From contig JAQOTA010000070.1 in assembly GCA_029532415.1 (NCBI GenBank), forward strand, positions 1,054,001 to 1,118,000: a DNA stretch of 64,000 bases. Reading direction: 5' to 3'. This stretch comes from Marasmius tenuissimus (taxonomy: Eukaryota > Basidiomycota > Agaricomycetes > Agaricales > Marasmiaceae). A program made the position numbers and the translations under genes. Shown in pieces: positions 1 through 10,186 of the stretch; the first letter of the stretch is position 1; each line of letters opens with the position of its first letter. A model generated the notes under the pieces. That model ran no database searches. It was given only the letters and a program-made list of their open reading frames with translations, and was not told the origin of the DNA.

Positions 1-796
1 TCAATCACGAGTTCAGCTGGGGCTAGAAAATGTAGATGAGCGACCGAGGGAAAACCGATTCCAATCTGGGTTAGATTGCAGAGAAGAAGGCCAGCTAATA
101 AGGTGAGACGTGAGGAAACCAAAAATACACTCGGGTATGGAAGCAACACACAGAATAGTGCAGTTAAAAGGGCGACACCTGTCGCTAGGACCCGTTTGTC
201 TCGGCCGAATACCACATAAACTCGCCAGACAACTACCGAGTCGCTAAGCATGGTCTATCACAGCCGTCAGTACACCTGGAAAGTAGGGCAGAGAAATCAA
301 AACAAAACGTACGGAAATGTTATTCGTAATGGACTGAGAGATGTGTAAGGCGGTGTTGACTTGAATGCGTTGGACATGATTTGGGGAAGGTTGGATGAGA
401 TCTGCGGGAAGGAAGATCTTCAAGTCATCCCTCAGAAAAAGGATGTCGATAGCCCAATCCCAGGTGGAAAGCCCATAAAGAATGACTGTGGTTGCCAACA
501 TCATTCTGGTGGAACGTGAACGAAGGCCGCGTGTCCTGGTTGAGATTTCAACATCTGGCTCAATCAGGAGCTCGCAGGAGGCTGTACCCACAAGAGAATG
601 TAGCTAGAGGTGATGATGAGAACAGTAAAGATTGCTGGACGCAGTCGTAGATAGTCAATATCAGTCTATCTCAACGAAAGAGGAACCCACCGTAAAGGAC
701 AGTCTCAGCCAGTACAGGAAACACACGGAAGTCTGTAAAGCTTGCCAGCTTTTGACGATGCTCCTCTACCTGCTGTTGATTAAGCACTGTAGACAT
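1..796 (-). CDS. Multi-pass membrane protein of the agaricomycete seven-helix type, 3' part cut off by the window edge
   Basis: A minus-strand gene can be assembled from short exons: about 796-687, 603-592, 535-313 and 254 to the window edge, with GT-AG introns at 686-604, 591-536 and 312-255. The start is the ATG at 796 (MSTVLNQQQVEEHRQK). The reading frame runs through hydrophobic segments: VFPVLAETVLYGG, then MMLATTVILYGLSTW, then DSVVVWRVYVVFGR, then two more hydrophobic helices in the last exon. The DSVVVWRVYVVFGRDKR block (a polar helix end followed by W-R-x-Y-V) is typical of a large uncharacterised membrane family in mushrooms and Rhizoctonia (the DUF6533/DUF6534 type, an assignment from memory). 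No molecular function is known for the family. The first intron uses a weak GTTCCT donor, so that junction is the least certain. The C-terminus lies outside the window. Confidence 0.6.
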
Positions 797-1670
797 TTTG
801 CAAGCACTGACTCTAGACTCCGAACGGGTCGAGGTAGGTCGAGTTGTTGTCTAAGAAAGATGCTTTTATAATACCCGGCAGGAAATGTGCTCATATGCCC
901 CTCGGCCTGAGATCTTGCCGCGGGAGGCTAGAGTTTGGTTTTGGAACACGAGCACGAGAATAGCACGCCTGTGGGTTTAACCTATCCATAGATGGACTCG
1001 AGAATCGGAGGATTCTCGCGTCAAGTCAAAATCATCTGTCCTGATATCGCTTGCTTCGATGATGGCCTTGGCGTCCCGTTTGGTACCAAAATCGAGTCGG
1101 TGATGCGTAAAAAACATCTCGAATCCTCGCTCGGGAGTGAGTAGAGTGAGAAGATGACATCAACGAAAGCGCTTGTCTACCAGACGGTAAACATCTCCGG
1201 GAATGCAGAGTAATACCGATGTACTTCTGACCGGACTGAGCGCCCAGCACTCGTCAGTGTCACCCGTCGGAACTTGATAGATTGTGAGCGCTGATGTGTG
1301 TAGTTCTCTGCCCATAATCGTGTGGGATTGCAGAGCCCAGGAGAGGAAAGGAAGTAGCCATCTCGTGAGCGGGAGTGTAGGAACAGTGATCACGGAGTAA
1401 TCTTACCTCTTTTAGATCCATTGCTTCCAGGCTGGTCGTGGTCAATGTGTGCTTATGTGGGCGCCCCTGCACGTCGTTCTGTCGAAAACTCGAGTCGTAA
1501 GTCGTGGTTCTGGGTGACGCGGCACATGATGCACCAATGATGCAACTTGAACCCGCCTTCCGGCAAATTGGTTCACAGCACGTGATTACCCACGTCGCGG
1601 CTCAATCAAGTAGGCATGAGGACGAAGTTATACTCTTTTGACAGATCTTCTGCTACAAGATTCCTAAGCA
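797..1670. other. Intergenic stretch with unassigned minus-strand open frames
   Basis: This gap separates the membrane gene from the F-box gene. Overlapping minus-strand frames of 70-77 codons lie at about 1032-1472, but none shows a recognisable domain, a signal peptide or a convincing splice arrangement. The segment probably holds the promoter of the membrane gene near 800-1000 and the 3' flank of the F-box gene near 1650. Confidence 0.4.
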
Positions 1671-3455
1671 TCACCGGCTCTCGAGCACCCTCACCATTGC
1701 CATAACGTGATTCACCCTCTCTTCCAGGTGGCCAGACTCCTCTTCGATGTCCAAATATGAGTGACGGGAAGTTACAACTAATTGCTGAACCGCCTCAGAC
1801 AGTTTCTCAACCTATTCATAGAGCATCAGACCCTTTGTCCGCCGGAAAGCCAAGGTTAAGCATTAACCAACCTCGAAATTGTCCTTGGTCGAACTATTCA
1901 TCAGTCTTTCAACAATATTGAGCCAGTCGTAGATGATGGGGAAGTTCTATGTATATAGTTCAATCAAATGATATAAATGCAGTCAAAGGTAAATCTCACC
2001 CGCAATATCTCTGAGCTAAGCCCCAGTAGGCGTCGATACATGAGCGTCCCCAGCCGCTCAAGGAGGTGTCCCTCCCACACTGATCGGTCTTGCCATTTGA
2101 CCCGAACATCGATGCCATTCTTGAGCTTCAGATCACTTATCTCTGCCTCATTCACCATCCATTGATCTGGATTATCTGGATAGACCTCGAGATCAAGAGA
2201 AACTCGACGTGAGCGGGCCGCATCAAGCACCGCCGGCAAAGGAGGTGTCAGCTCGCAGGGAAGCTGGGTATCGGGGTGCTCGTCTTGCACAATTTTAATG
2301 AGCTTGAGTTTGGGTAGTAAAGGATTGATTGTGTCTGCAATACGGGTGAAGAGGTAATCCGAAAACAGCTGCCCTTTGAGTGTCAATTCAACGACTTGTG
2401 CACCCACAGTGCGGAGTACGGTCTCCAAATCCAAATCGTTGAGGTTGATCCGGTGAATAGAGATTGAACGGAGATGACAAGATGATCTATCGACCATATT
2501 GATAATCCGTTCTACCCAAAATACGTCAAGATCAGCCGCCGGAAGGCTAAGGGTATGCAAGGATGGCATGGTGAGATACGCGCAGTCACTCTGATTAGTG
2601 ATCTGCAGTGTATGAAGCTTCGGTAGCGTTGGAACAGGTAGGGCAGGATCGAAGGTGTCGCCAGAATCATCCAAGATAAATGTCTCGAGGTCGATACATT
2701 TTGGGGCCACCTCGGAGAAGAAACCACGTATCAACCAGCAATTAGAGAAATTAAGGAAAGTAAGTTGTGCCCAATTCAACTGTGTTGCGAGGGATGCGGG
2801 TAGGTCGGATACCTTCTCCAGAGTAAGGGATCTGACCCTTGGAGCGGCGGCGATCCACGTAAGGATGTCATTGAAGTCCATCCTGTCTTTCCAAGCGTAT
2901 ATAGGAATGTGGAGAGACAGAACTTCCAGGCAATCCAAACGCGGACGCTCCGACTCTTCCGTTGGAAGAGAGAAAATGGTCGGTAGGGGAACGTAGTCCT
3001 GCGAAATAACTTCGAGGGAGAACCATCGCGCGCAGAGACGTTGTAGGGCATGAAAGAAAGCCTCCCAGGGGCTCAATTCATAATACAAGCCACTTTTTGG
3101 AAGGTGTATTTGAACACGCAAAAGGCGTCCCAATGCTCTTTCTTGCCCGATGTTCAATAGCTGAACGCACCGAGTCACGCGTTGCTGAGAAAGTTCTGTA
3201 AGGCCGAAGGTAATATCGGTCCAAAGATTGGGTTCGTTCAAGGCAGTTTGACGCCAAAATCTGTGAAAGAAAGGTAAAACGAATATGATGGCTGGCTGAT
3301 CACATAGTAACATACCGACAAACCCTCGTCAACGTCCAGGGTGGCTTCGATACATCAAACGTATACTTGGGAAGTTTGAGGAATATCTCGCGAAGGACCT
3401 CCGCGGGCACCTTTCTGTTGTTCTCGCGCGGTGACTCCGCGTTGGACAAGCTCAT
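1671..3455 (-). CDS. F-box-like protein with leucine-rich middle and C-terminal coiled coil, four exons
   Basis: Predicted exons on the minus strand are 3455-3316, 3260-2000, 1946-1872 and 1811-1671, giving 538 residues with all phases consistent. Introns are 53-60 nt with GTATGT, GTGAGA and GTTGGT donors. Residues about 14-60 (VPAEVLREIFLKL, then VCRFWRQTALNEPNLWTDI) form an F-box-like module of the kind that binds Skp1 in SCF ubiquitin ligases. The middle has irregular leucine-rich segments (LTFLNFSNCWLI, LETFILDD, LHTLQITNQSD) as in F-box/LRR substrate receptors. The last two short exons add an amphipathic helical tail (EKLSEAVQQL through VMAMVRVLESR) that looks like a coiled coil. A start further downstream at 3313 would destroy the F-box, so the upstream ATG at 3455 is preferred. 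Substrates cannot be predicted. The gene looks intact. Confidence 0.75.
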
Positions 3456-3908
3456 GCTGAAATTTTTTGTCGATCAAGTTGTCTAGTCAAGTTTAGGATC
3501 ATGAATCAGTCAGTATAGGGATGCCAGGACAGAAAATTGCAGAGCTTCGCTCACTTTCTCTAAACTGGGCTGCCACGTCGGATGGCGGTTTCGGAAAGAG
3601 ATGCAATAGGTAATACTTCCCACGAGTCCCATTATCATGTCAACCCCAGGAGGCGCTGCCAAATGATGGGACCTACACGCGCCCAACGTCACTTCTGAAT
3701 CAAGCCTCGTAACATCGGTCGTCATCCTTGTCTCTCGGAGGCTGAAAATGACAATAACAGTGTAGCAAATATCACCAAAGAGCGTGACCGAAGGTGAGAC
3801 GCAGAAAGAAGGAGCTGAGAGCTCGGAAAAATACAAAGGTAGGACGGAACGAAAGGTGTGCGCGGACTGACCAACCAAGAGCACGTCGACGTCGGTACCA
3901 GTACTACA
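3456..3908. other. Intergenic stretch upstream of the F-box gene
   Basis: This is the likely promoter side of the F-box gene. A 134-codon minus-strand frame at 3510-3914 contains a hydrophobic run (ICYTVIVIFSL) but has no recognisable domain, and its 5' end runs up to the transposon insertion. I do not call it a gene. Confidence 0.35.
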
Positions 3909-3916
3909 GTGCAAGA
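3909..3916. repeat. Left 8-bp target-site duplication of the hAT-like MITE
   Basis: GTGCAAGA here is repeated exactly at 4396-4403, directly outside both ends of the element. Confidence 0.75.
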
Positions 3917-4395
3917 TAGTGTTGCCACTGGTTGGTTTGAGTTTGAACCAGTTTGGGGTCGGTTCAAACCGGTTTGAACTGGTTTAAACCACTAAAAAAT
4001 ATAAAATTTCAATTGGAATATATTCTTCAATCTAGTGGTTTAAATAGTTGGGTACAGTGCTTGAGAGGTTATTGTAGCCATACTGGACATATGCTGACGA
4101 TCTAATCTGGATGAATCAAAAATTTTATCTAAGCGGGTGTTTGGCTCATCTCGGCTCCATCTCGGCCCCATGTGGTATGCAATCAAAAATGATAGCTACA
4201 GACATCGCCTGATATCTGCGCCCATCAAATCACACTGGAGGGTTCCTAACCAGTTGATTACAACTCCTCGGTAACCATATTACAGTGCACAACTGACTTT
4301 TAAATTTTTTGTTCCCAAACCAGTTTGAAGTGGTTTGAACCGGTTTGGCAAACCACTTTTGAAACCACGGTTCAAACCAACCGTTGGCAACACTA
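3917..4395. mobile_element. 479-bp hAT-like MITE with long imperfect terminal inverted repeats
   Basis: The ends match in inverted orientation: TAGTGTTGCCACTGGTTGGT on the left, and TAGTGTTGCCAACGGTTGGT on the reverse complement of the right. Similarity continues for about 80 bp through GGTTTGAACC-type palindromes. The element is flanked by a perfect 8-bp direct repeat, GTGCAAGA, at 3909-3916 and 4396-4403. An 8-bp target duplication and a TAGTGTTGCCA-like end are hallmarks of hAT transposons. No transposase frame is present, so it is a non-autonomous miniature element. The interior is AT-rich and unremarkable. Confidence 0.8.
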
Positions 4396-4403
4396 GTGCA
4401 AGA

Positions 4404-4933
4404 TGAGCATCTTCGATCAATATGAGCACTATCATATCATGATCAATCAACTTCAATATCACGTTTGCTCAATTATCATCTATAACTGACGGAAGCACGT
4501 CTAAATCATGATCTAAGGTCAGCGATCCACAAGAGAAAATCAACAAAACTCATTCAACTCCCCATCCTGTAGACTTGTTGATATTCATACACAAGCCGCT
4601 ATGACCCGGGGTGAGACCACAGTCAACGAAGTTTTTGCAGGGCCCACGCAGATCAGCTGGCGCTGAGTCAAAGATGTTTTGAGTTCGCGGAGCTGTTGGA
4701 ACGGGCGTACTTTTAGTGAACGAATGCGGGAAGGATATGCAAGAAAAGATACAAACACTGTTGATGGGGGCGGAGAGCTACGAAGGCCAATCACAGAAGG
4801 GCGTCAGTAAACGTTTGTTAGGTGCCGAGGCTCCGCGTAACACACCGCAACGGAAACGAGAGCGAGGAAACATCAGTTTTGGTGAGTGTCGTATGCCATA
4901 GAAACATAGACCTTTTTATGTTGGCAGGACACC
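4404..4933. other. Intergenic stretch between the MITE and the 2.6-kb element
   Basis: Short open frames on both strands overlap each other here and none resembles a known protein. The last bases (4927-4933, GGACACC) are the candidate left target duplication of the next element. Confidence 0.4.
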
Positions 4934-7555
4934 GAGGAGTCCATGTAAGATCATTATAATGATGCCTTGTTAGACTGGGGGCGGACATTATAATGAATAG
5001 GTGAGCTTGCTGGATCAAATTTCAGCCATTAGAACTGCAGATACCTTTGGCGCGGGCTTGCTCCCAGCAGTCTACTTTATTCGTCATTTATATATCATTG
5101 AGGACCTGTTTTTCTAAGGTATCTTACTTGATACCCATGTCTGTTATGACTGGTGTTCACAACGTAAGCTCAATACTGAGTTATCGACCTGTCTTGGTTC
5201 TGGTGTCGTGAATGTGAGATTGAGTTGTAAGGTCAAGCTGAAGAGCAAGACCTTCTACTGTACAAGTATAAATACTAAAGTTGGGACTGCGTACATACTG
5301 CGAACTGTTGTAAATACTGCGATCAGAGGCTGCGAACTGCTGCGAATACTGTGGTCTGATAAATAACACTGCGATCAGATAAATAATCGTATCGGAGTCA
5401 TAGATAAGATATCATGGATAAAGGAAATGATATACCCCTTTCATAACTGTAACAATGTCTCACGTACACTTCATACATTGGCAAGCTTGACCCTTGCAAG
5501 AACGAGGGCAGACGCGCATGGGGCTCTCGGGCTCGCTGCTGGCTGCTATACCGGGGCTGCAGTATTTCTCACCCCTTGTAGATCAAAAATTTTCAGGGCA
5601 GATTGCACGAGTACTCAGGCGTGAAATTGCGTCAGCAGTCATTAAAATGGGAACCCCCTTGTCCATGTACTTCGGATCTCACAAAAAGTGTCATGATATT
5701 GGCCATTGGTATTACGTACTTCATATCTTTCTGTTGCAGAAAATAAGAATATTGGTCCCAGATCACTCTTTCTCTTTTTTTTTGGCTTGCCAAGTTCTAA
5801 AACATTAAGCTCTGGGCTATATATAATTTATCATATCAGTTATCAATCAATCCTAGACTGCACTTGAATTTTTTCCTCCATAGACTTTCGTTGTGATTGG
5901 CGGCCGTTGAAATTTGAAAATCGACATATTGAGTTACTCGGTAGGTGGCGCACTGTTATATCGTGGCAGATCGTGGCGCTGGACATATTCATTAGCGCTT
6001 ACGAGGCGCTAAAGTCTGACAGGTGTGGTAATACCGTAGGCGCCAAACCGGTTACTTACCGGCGACATATGTTCACTCTATATCCTCTTGTGACGGTTGT
6101 GTCACCCTTGATTTTTGTTATGGTTGAGTCCGGAGTGCCTCAATACAGTACATATCCACGAATGACATCGAAATACGGCCTAATGAAAAAATGAGATACT
6201 GGTACACCAAAACTACCAAAACTGAAGCAAATTCCAGATGCAATCTGAGCCTAGCCCCCATACCTGGTGATGGTCAGCACTTGACCTGCGACCAAAAGTT
6301 TGCAACAGTATCTGGGAAGTGTTCGGTACGATTAGGACCATCCCAGCTTTGCATACTCTCTATATTCAGTCTCCGACAGTCTTTTTCTGCTAGATTCTGT
6401 ATGTCAGACCAAATCTGGCAGAGACACAAACTTGTTACAACACAAGTCCGCCGGTGGGTAGGACCACACATTTATGAGTGCATCAACCCTCTTTAAACAC
6501 TGTTTATGCAGCTATAGTCAAATGGGCTTACATGAAGTAGGGACTTCAGAGGCTATGCTCACAATGTAACAACAAATACCAGTGGTCATTCATCACGAGA
6601 AGTCCTCTGTCCTGTTGACTATGTTACTAAATTCAACTCCAGGGCTGAGAAACAATGAGATAGAGGTCAGTCAATGACCAGGGGGAGCAAATTTCTGCTA
6701 TGTTTAGGCAGGGACCCTGTAGGGAAAGGTCACTTGCTGGCTACAAAGTAATTTCCAGTCCCAAGGGCTGCAAGTAGAACACCAATGTGGACAACTACAT
6801 GAGCAACAAGTATTCAACACTCGATAAACCTATGTAGTCACGAGACAAAAGAGGTGATACGGAATCCTATTCTATCTGAGAAATATCCAAAGGAGGGGAG
6901 GAACCTGAAAGGACAATAAATCGACTGCGACGGGAAATTGAATATGCAGTATTGAGCGAAGGGATAGATCATTAATGACTCGGCAACACACTATACTTAT
7001 ATAATAGACTATAATTGCCTGTGGTAAGGGATGCTACAGTATGTTTATTGAGGCGGGCAAAGGCCAAGTATTTTCTGAATCCCGGGTGCTTTGGGAATCA
7101 TCCCGGGCCGGAGATTTCCACATCGGAATGTTCGTGCTCTCGGTAGTGCCTTTTCCAAGGCTGAGAATCGATCCCGTACGTGGGGGGGAGATGCATTTCT
7201 CAACCCTGAAAATCAGCTTTGTCAGGCGGGAGATTCAGAATGACAATACATGGACGCATATGATAGCATACAAATACACTTTGAGAGGCCATTGTCAACT
7301 ATATACATTGTGTGTTGTGGACATGAGCTCTTCCTCAAGGACATGCTTCTTTGCAAGAAACGTCAAAACTTCCTTCCCGCTGCCTGGAGCCCAAGAAACC
7401 TGACAACATACAAAGCCAGTCTTTATTATGGCATTACAATTCCGGGTCAGGCATGTAATTTATGCCTTATAATGGCCCTATAAGCCCCGCCAATCATTAT
7501 AATGATGACCCCCAGTCTAACAAGGATCATTATAATGATCCTACATGGTCTGTTG
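4934..7555. mobile_element. 2.6-kb non-autonomous element bounded by about 65-bp inverted repeats
   Basis: The left end at about 4940-5000 reads CCATGTAAGATCATTATAAT, then a CCTTGTTAGACTGGGGG block and another CATTATAATGA. The reverse complement of the right end at about 7490-7550 has the same three blocks in the same order (CCATGTAGGATCATTATAAT, CCTTGTTAGACTGGGGG, CATTATAATGA). GGACACC occurs directly outside both ends, at 4927-4933 and 7556-7562, and could be a 7-bp target duplication. The interior has only small unrelated frames, an AT-rich stretch with repeated ACTGCGA-type words near 5290-5375, and no transposase. It is probably a deletion derivative or a non-coding DNA transposon. The superfamily is not assigned. 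Confidence 0.55.
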
Positions 7556-7562
7556 GGACACC

Positions 7563-8113
7563 AGTCAAACACCCAGGGGTTGCTTCCTCAAGTATTGTCG
7601 TACAAATGTCTATCAGCGAATGGACAGCTAACGTGACAGCAGAGCTTACAGCTGTCTCGACGATGAGTGATGTGTGATTGTTTGGCCGGCGTGCTCTGAT
7701 CTCAAAGCTCCCGCTGTTGCTAGAACTGGCTTTTCCTCGGGAGGTATGAGGGGTCATTGAGTGATAAAGTTCACAAGTGGTATCGCCACATCTTTCAATC
7801 CATCTCCATCACGGGCAGAAATAGCGGTCCTGTCAGAGTCAGGTCAAAACGAGCGCATGGGATGAGACAACTCACCCACAATCTTAGAGTACACTCGCTA
7901 TCGACATGTTTCAACACGGAAGCTCGTCAAAGTCCAGAGAATGCGACGGCAACACGAAAAGTTCCATCTCACGATTCGAGACCCATGCTATTCAGTGCAA
8001 ACTCTGAAAGCTAGGCCGAGTTAATCGTACTAACCCAGGAATTATACAGAAAATGTTATCTTCCTCGGTGCTCGGAGCCTGTAGAAGTATTATATTAGCG
8101 AGGAGATACGGAG
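7563..8113. other. Intergenic stretch right of the 2.6-kb element
   Basis: Overlapping short frames on both strands occur, with no domain, signal peptide or splice pattern I can defend. Confidence 0.35.
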
Positions 8114-8462
8114 TTAGGAATCAATTGACGTACAAACCTGCCCTAGGTCGTAAGTTGAGGGAAAAACAGCAAGTTGAACAAAGAGATCACGAACTGTGAC
8201 AACTGAGCGCTGAGGTGCCAAGGGTCTCCAGGGCCCAAGTCCCCACTTGAATCGATCCATCAAACCTGTCTCCTTCAAAGTTCGACACGAGGTTGCTTGT
8301 GAGCATATCTGGCTCTTGTGTCTTTGAACCCCGGTACGTATGTGACCAGGTAAAGTTATCGGTAAAAAAGGAGGCTGATGTGATGAGTCGAAACGAGACT
8401 CCAAGTTCGACAGAGGGAAAACATGGGGAGGGTGGACCCAGAGCGCACCTTGACTCGTTCAA
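8114..8462 (-). CDS. Possible exon of an unrecognised gene
   Basis: A minus-strand frame of about 91 codons (8462-8187) contains a protein-like stretch, with SASFFTDNFTWSHTYRGS followed by SNFEGDRFDGSIQVGTWALE. An overlapping frame covers 8404-8114. The composition is more protein-like than in neighbouring frames, but no family is recognised and the splice structure is unclear. It lies just upstream of, and divergent from, the first two-exon F-box-like gene. It may be a remnant rather than a gene. Confidence 0.25.
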
Positions 8463-8788
8463 TATACCCGAAGAGCTTTGAGAGCTTGATGAGTCGGTAC
8501 GAACAGCAAAAAGCGTGGATATCCAGGCGTTATGGTGCTACAAGCGAGAGACTCTCAATTATAACGTTACATCAGCTGGAGTCACACACAGCAAAAGGCG
8601 CCTCACTCAAGCGCCTTTTGTCTCTTGTTTGAACTTGTTTATTGGTGACTTCGTAGTGCCTCATCGACATCGATAATCTTTTACTCATCTTCGTGCTACA
8701 AAGACCATTGATCTCTATTTTCGAAGCCGAACGTGCCAGGACCTCGGAAACTCTCTGTTGCTTACCAGAACCGTTTGTTGACACTCAT

Positions 8789-10186
8789 ATGGAGGAATGG
8801 GAGAATAAACGCCAAATCTGGGACTGGATCGACTTTGACAAGAAGGAGCGTTCCGACTGCACCCATCGCGAGTTTCCCCTATGGTCTACATACGATGTTC
8901 ATGACGCGGACTTGTTCCTTCTCCTTCGCCGGATCATTGTATCACCACCTGACCCGCTGGAGAATAAGAGACTCGAGGACAAACTCACTTGCAAAGAGCA
9001 ATGGATGAGCAAGCGCATCATGAACGAGAATGAAAAGGAGGCGGCCGACGAGATGTGGGAAAGGATCGAGAATGAACCTCATCTCGTGGACAGCTTGGAT
9101 AGTAATCATCCTTATCGCCGTTTGGTGAATCAAAGAGAGAGGCTGAAGCGACAGCGGTGAGAATCCACGGCTGACTGTGGCATCTTGAGTATACTGAGCC
9201 TATTTCCTAGGGAGATGCTTGCCAAGTACGGTTTGCGACATAGCGGAAGCCCCACTATTCACAGCATTCCCGTTGAGCTACAAGAAGCTATCTTAGATCA
9301 CATTCCCCAATACTACTTCGTTCTATCCTATGCTTTAACTAGCACTCATTCCTGGAATGTCGCCAAGAACCGTCTAGTTGCCCTCCTTCGCACGTCCGCC
9401 TGGGCAGGCGATCGCGTCATATGCTACGGATCATTCTCAGAAGAGTTGCCCAGTTTCGTCGATCCCACTATCCTCACCAGACCGCCCCAAGAAAGTGGCG
9501 GGGAAGAAGCCATCGACCAAACTCACCGGGCAAGCCTAGGTCGACTTCCATTCCCCAAGGCTCACATTTCGAACGATACAACCTTGTTCGGGTCTCCCAT
9601 CGAGTTCTCCGAGCGGGGAGACCTCTATGATCACGATCACGGACGCTACTGGACTCTCGCCAACGAAGTTGTTGCCCATTGCAAGGAGTTTTCCCCTTGG
9701 TTGGTGCCTTTCGGTGACGAAGGACCTCACGGGGACTACGTTCTCCGCAATCTCGATAAGCTGCAGTATACGAGTGCCCCTGACCTTTGTCTAGATGACA
9801 AAGGGAGACTCGATTATCGGCAGGTCCAACGGAGATGGTTTGGATTCAGGTTGGCTTTGCTCACGCGGTGGACGGATAATATCGGTCGCGATAAGGACGC
9901 TATCAGGGATATGTTGACCAGTAGAGGAGCTTGGGCGGGCGATCGATTAGACATCGTCCATTCTTCTCAAAAGGAGATCGTCGTTGATCAACATGGGCTG
10001 GTGACAAAGGAAAACGGCTGGGTGGATATCACCCGCAAAGTGGGTGATCATTTGACGGAGATCTTTGAGACTCTTGGATGGGATTCCTGGGGTGATTTCC
10101 CTTGGTCTGATAATGATAGGCGCGAGTTCGGACATGAGTTTGTGTTGGAGAACGAGAAACTAGCCGCGGCCTATAATTTCTTGTAG
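8789..10186 (+). CDS. Two-exon F-box-like protein with WAGDR motifs, tandem copy A
   Basis: Exon 1 is 8789-9156 and exon 2 is 9211-10186. The 54-nt intron (GTGAGA donor, branch-like ATACTGAGCC, TTTCCTAG acceptor) joins two frames into 447 residues. The N-terminal 120 residues are acidic/basic and helical with a conserved WDWIDFDKKERSDCTHREF core. Residues about 142-183 (SIPVELQEAILDHIPQYYFV, then a T-S-T-H-S-W segment) look like an F-box. WAGDR occurs at about 187-191 and again near 364, a motif I associate with an uncharacterised agaricomycete F-box-like family. The ATG at 8789 is chosen because the paralogue at 12609 starts at the matching residue; an in-frame ATG at 8693 would add 32 unmatched residues. 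The gene appears intact. Confidence 0.65.
9157..9210 (+). other. 54-nt intron of copy A
   Basis: GT-AG intron with GTGAGA donor and CTAG acceptor, phase 2. The matching intron in copy B (12977-13030) has the same length and only three visible differences, although introns usually drift faster than exons. The duplication is therefore fairly recent. Confidence 0.7.
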
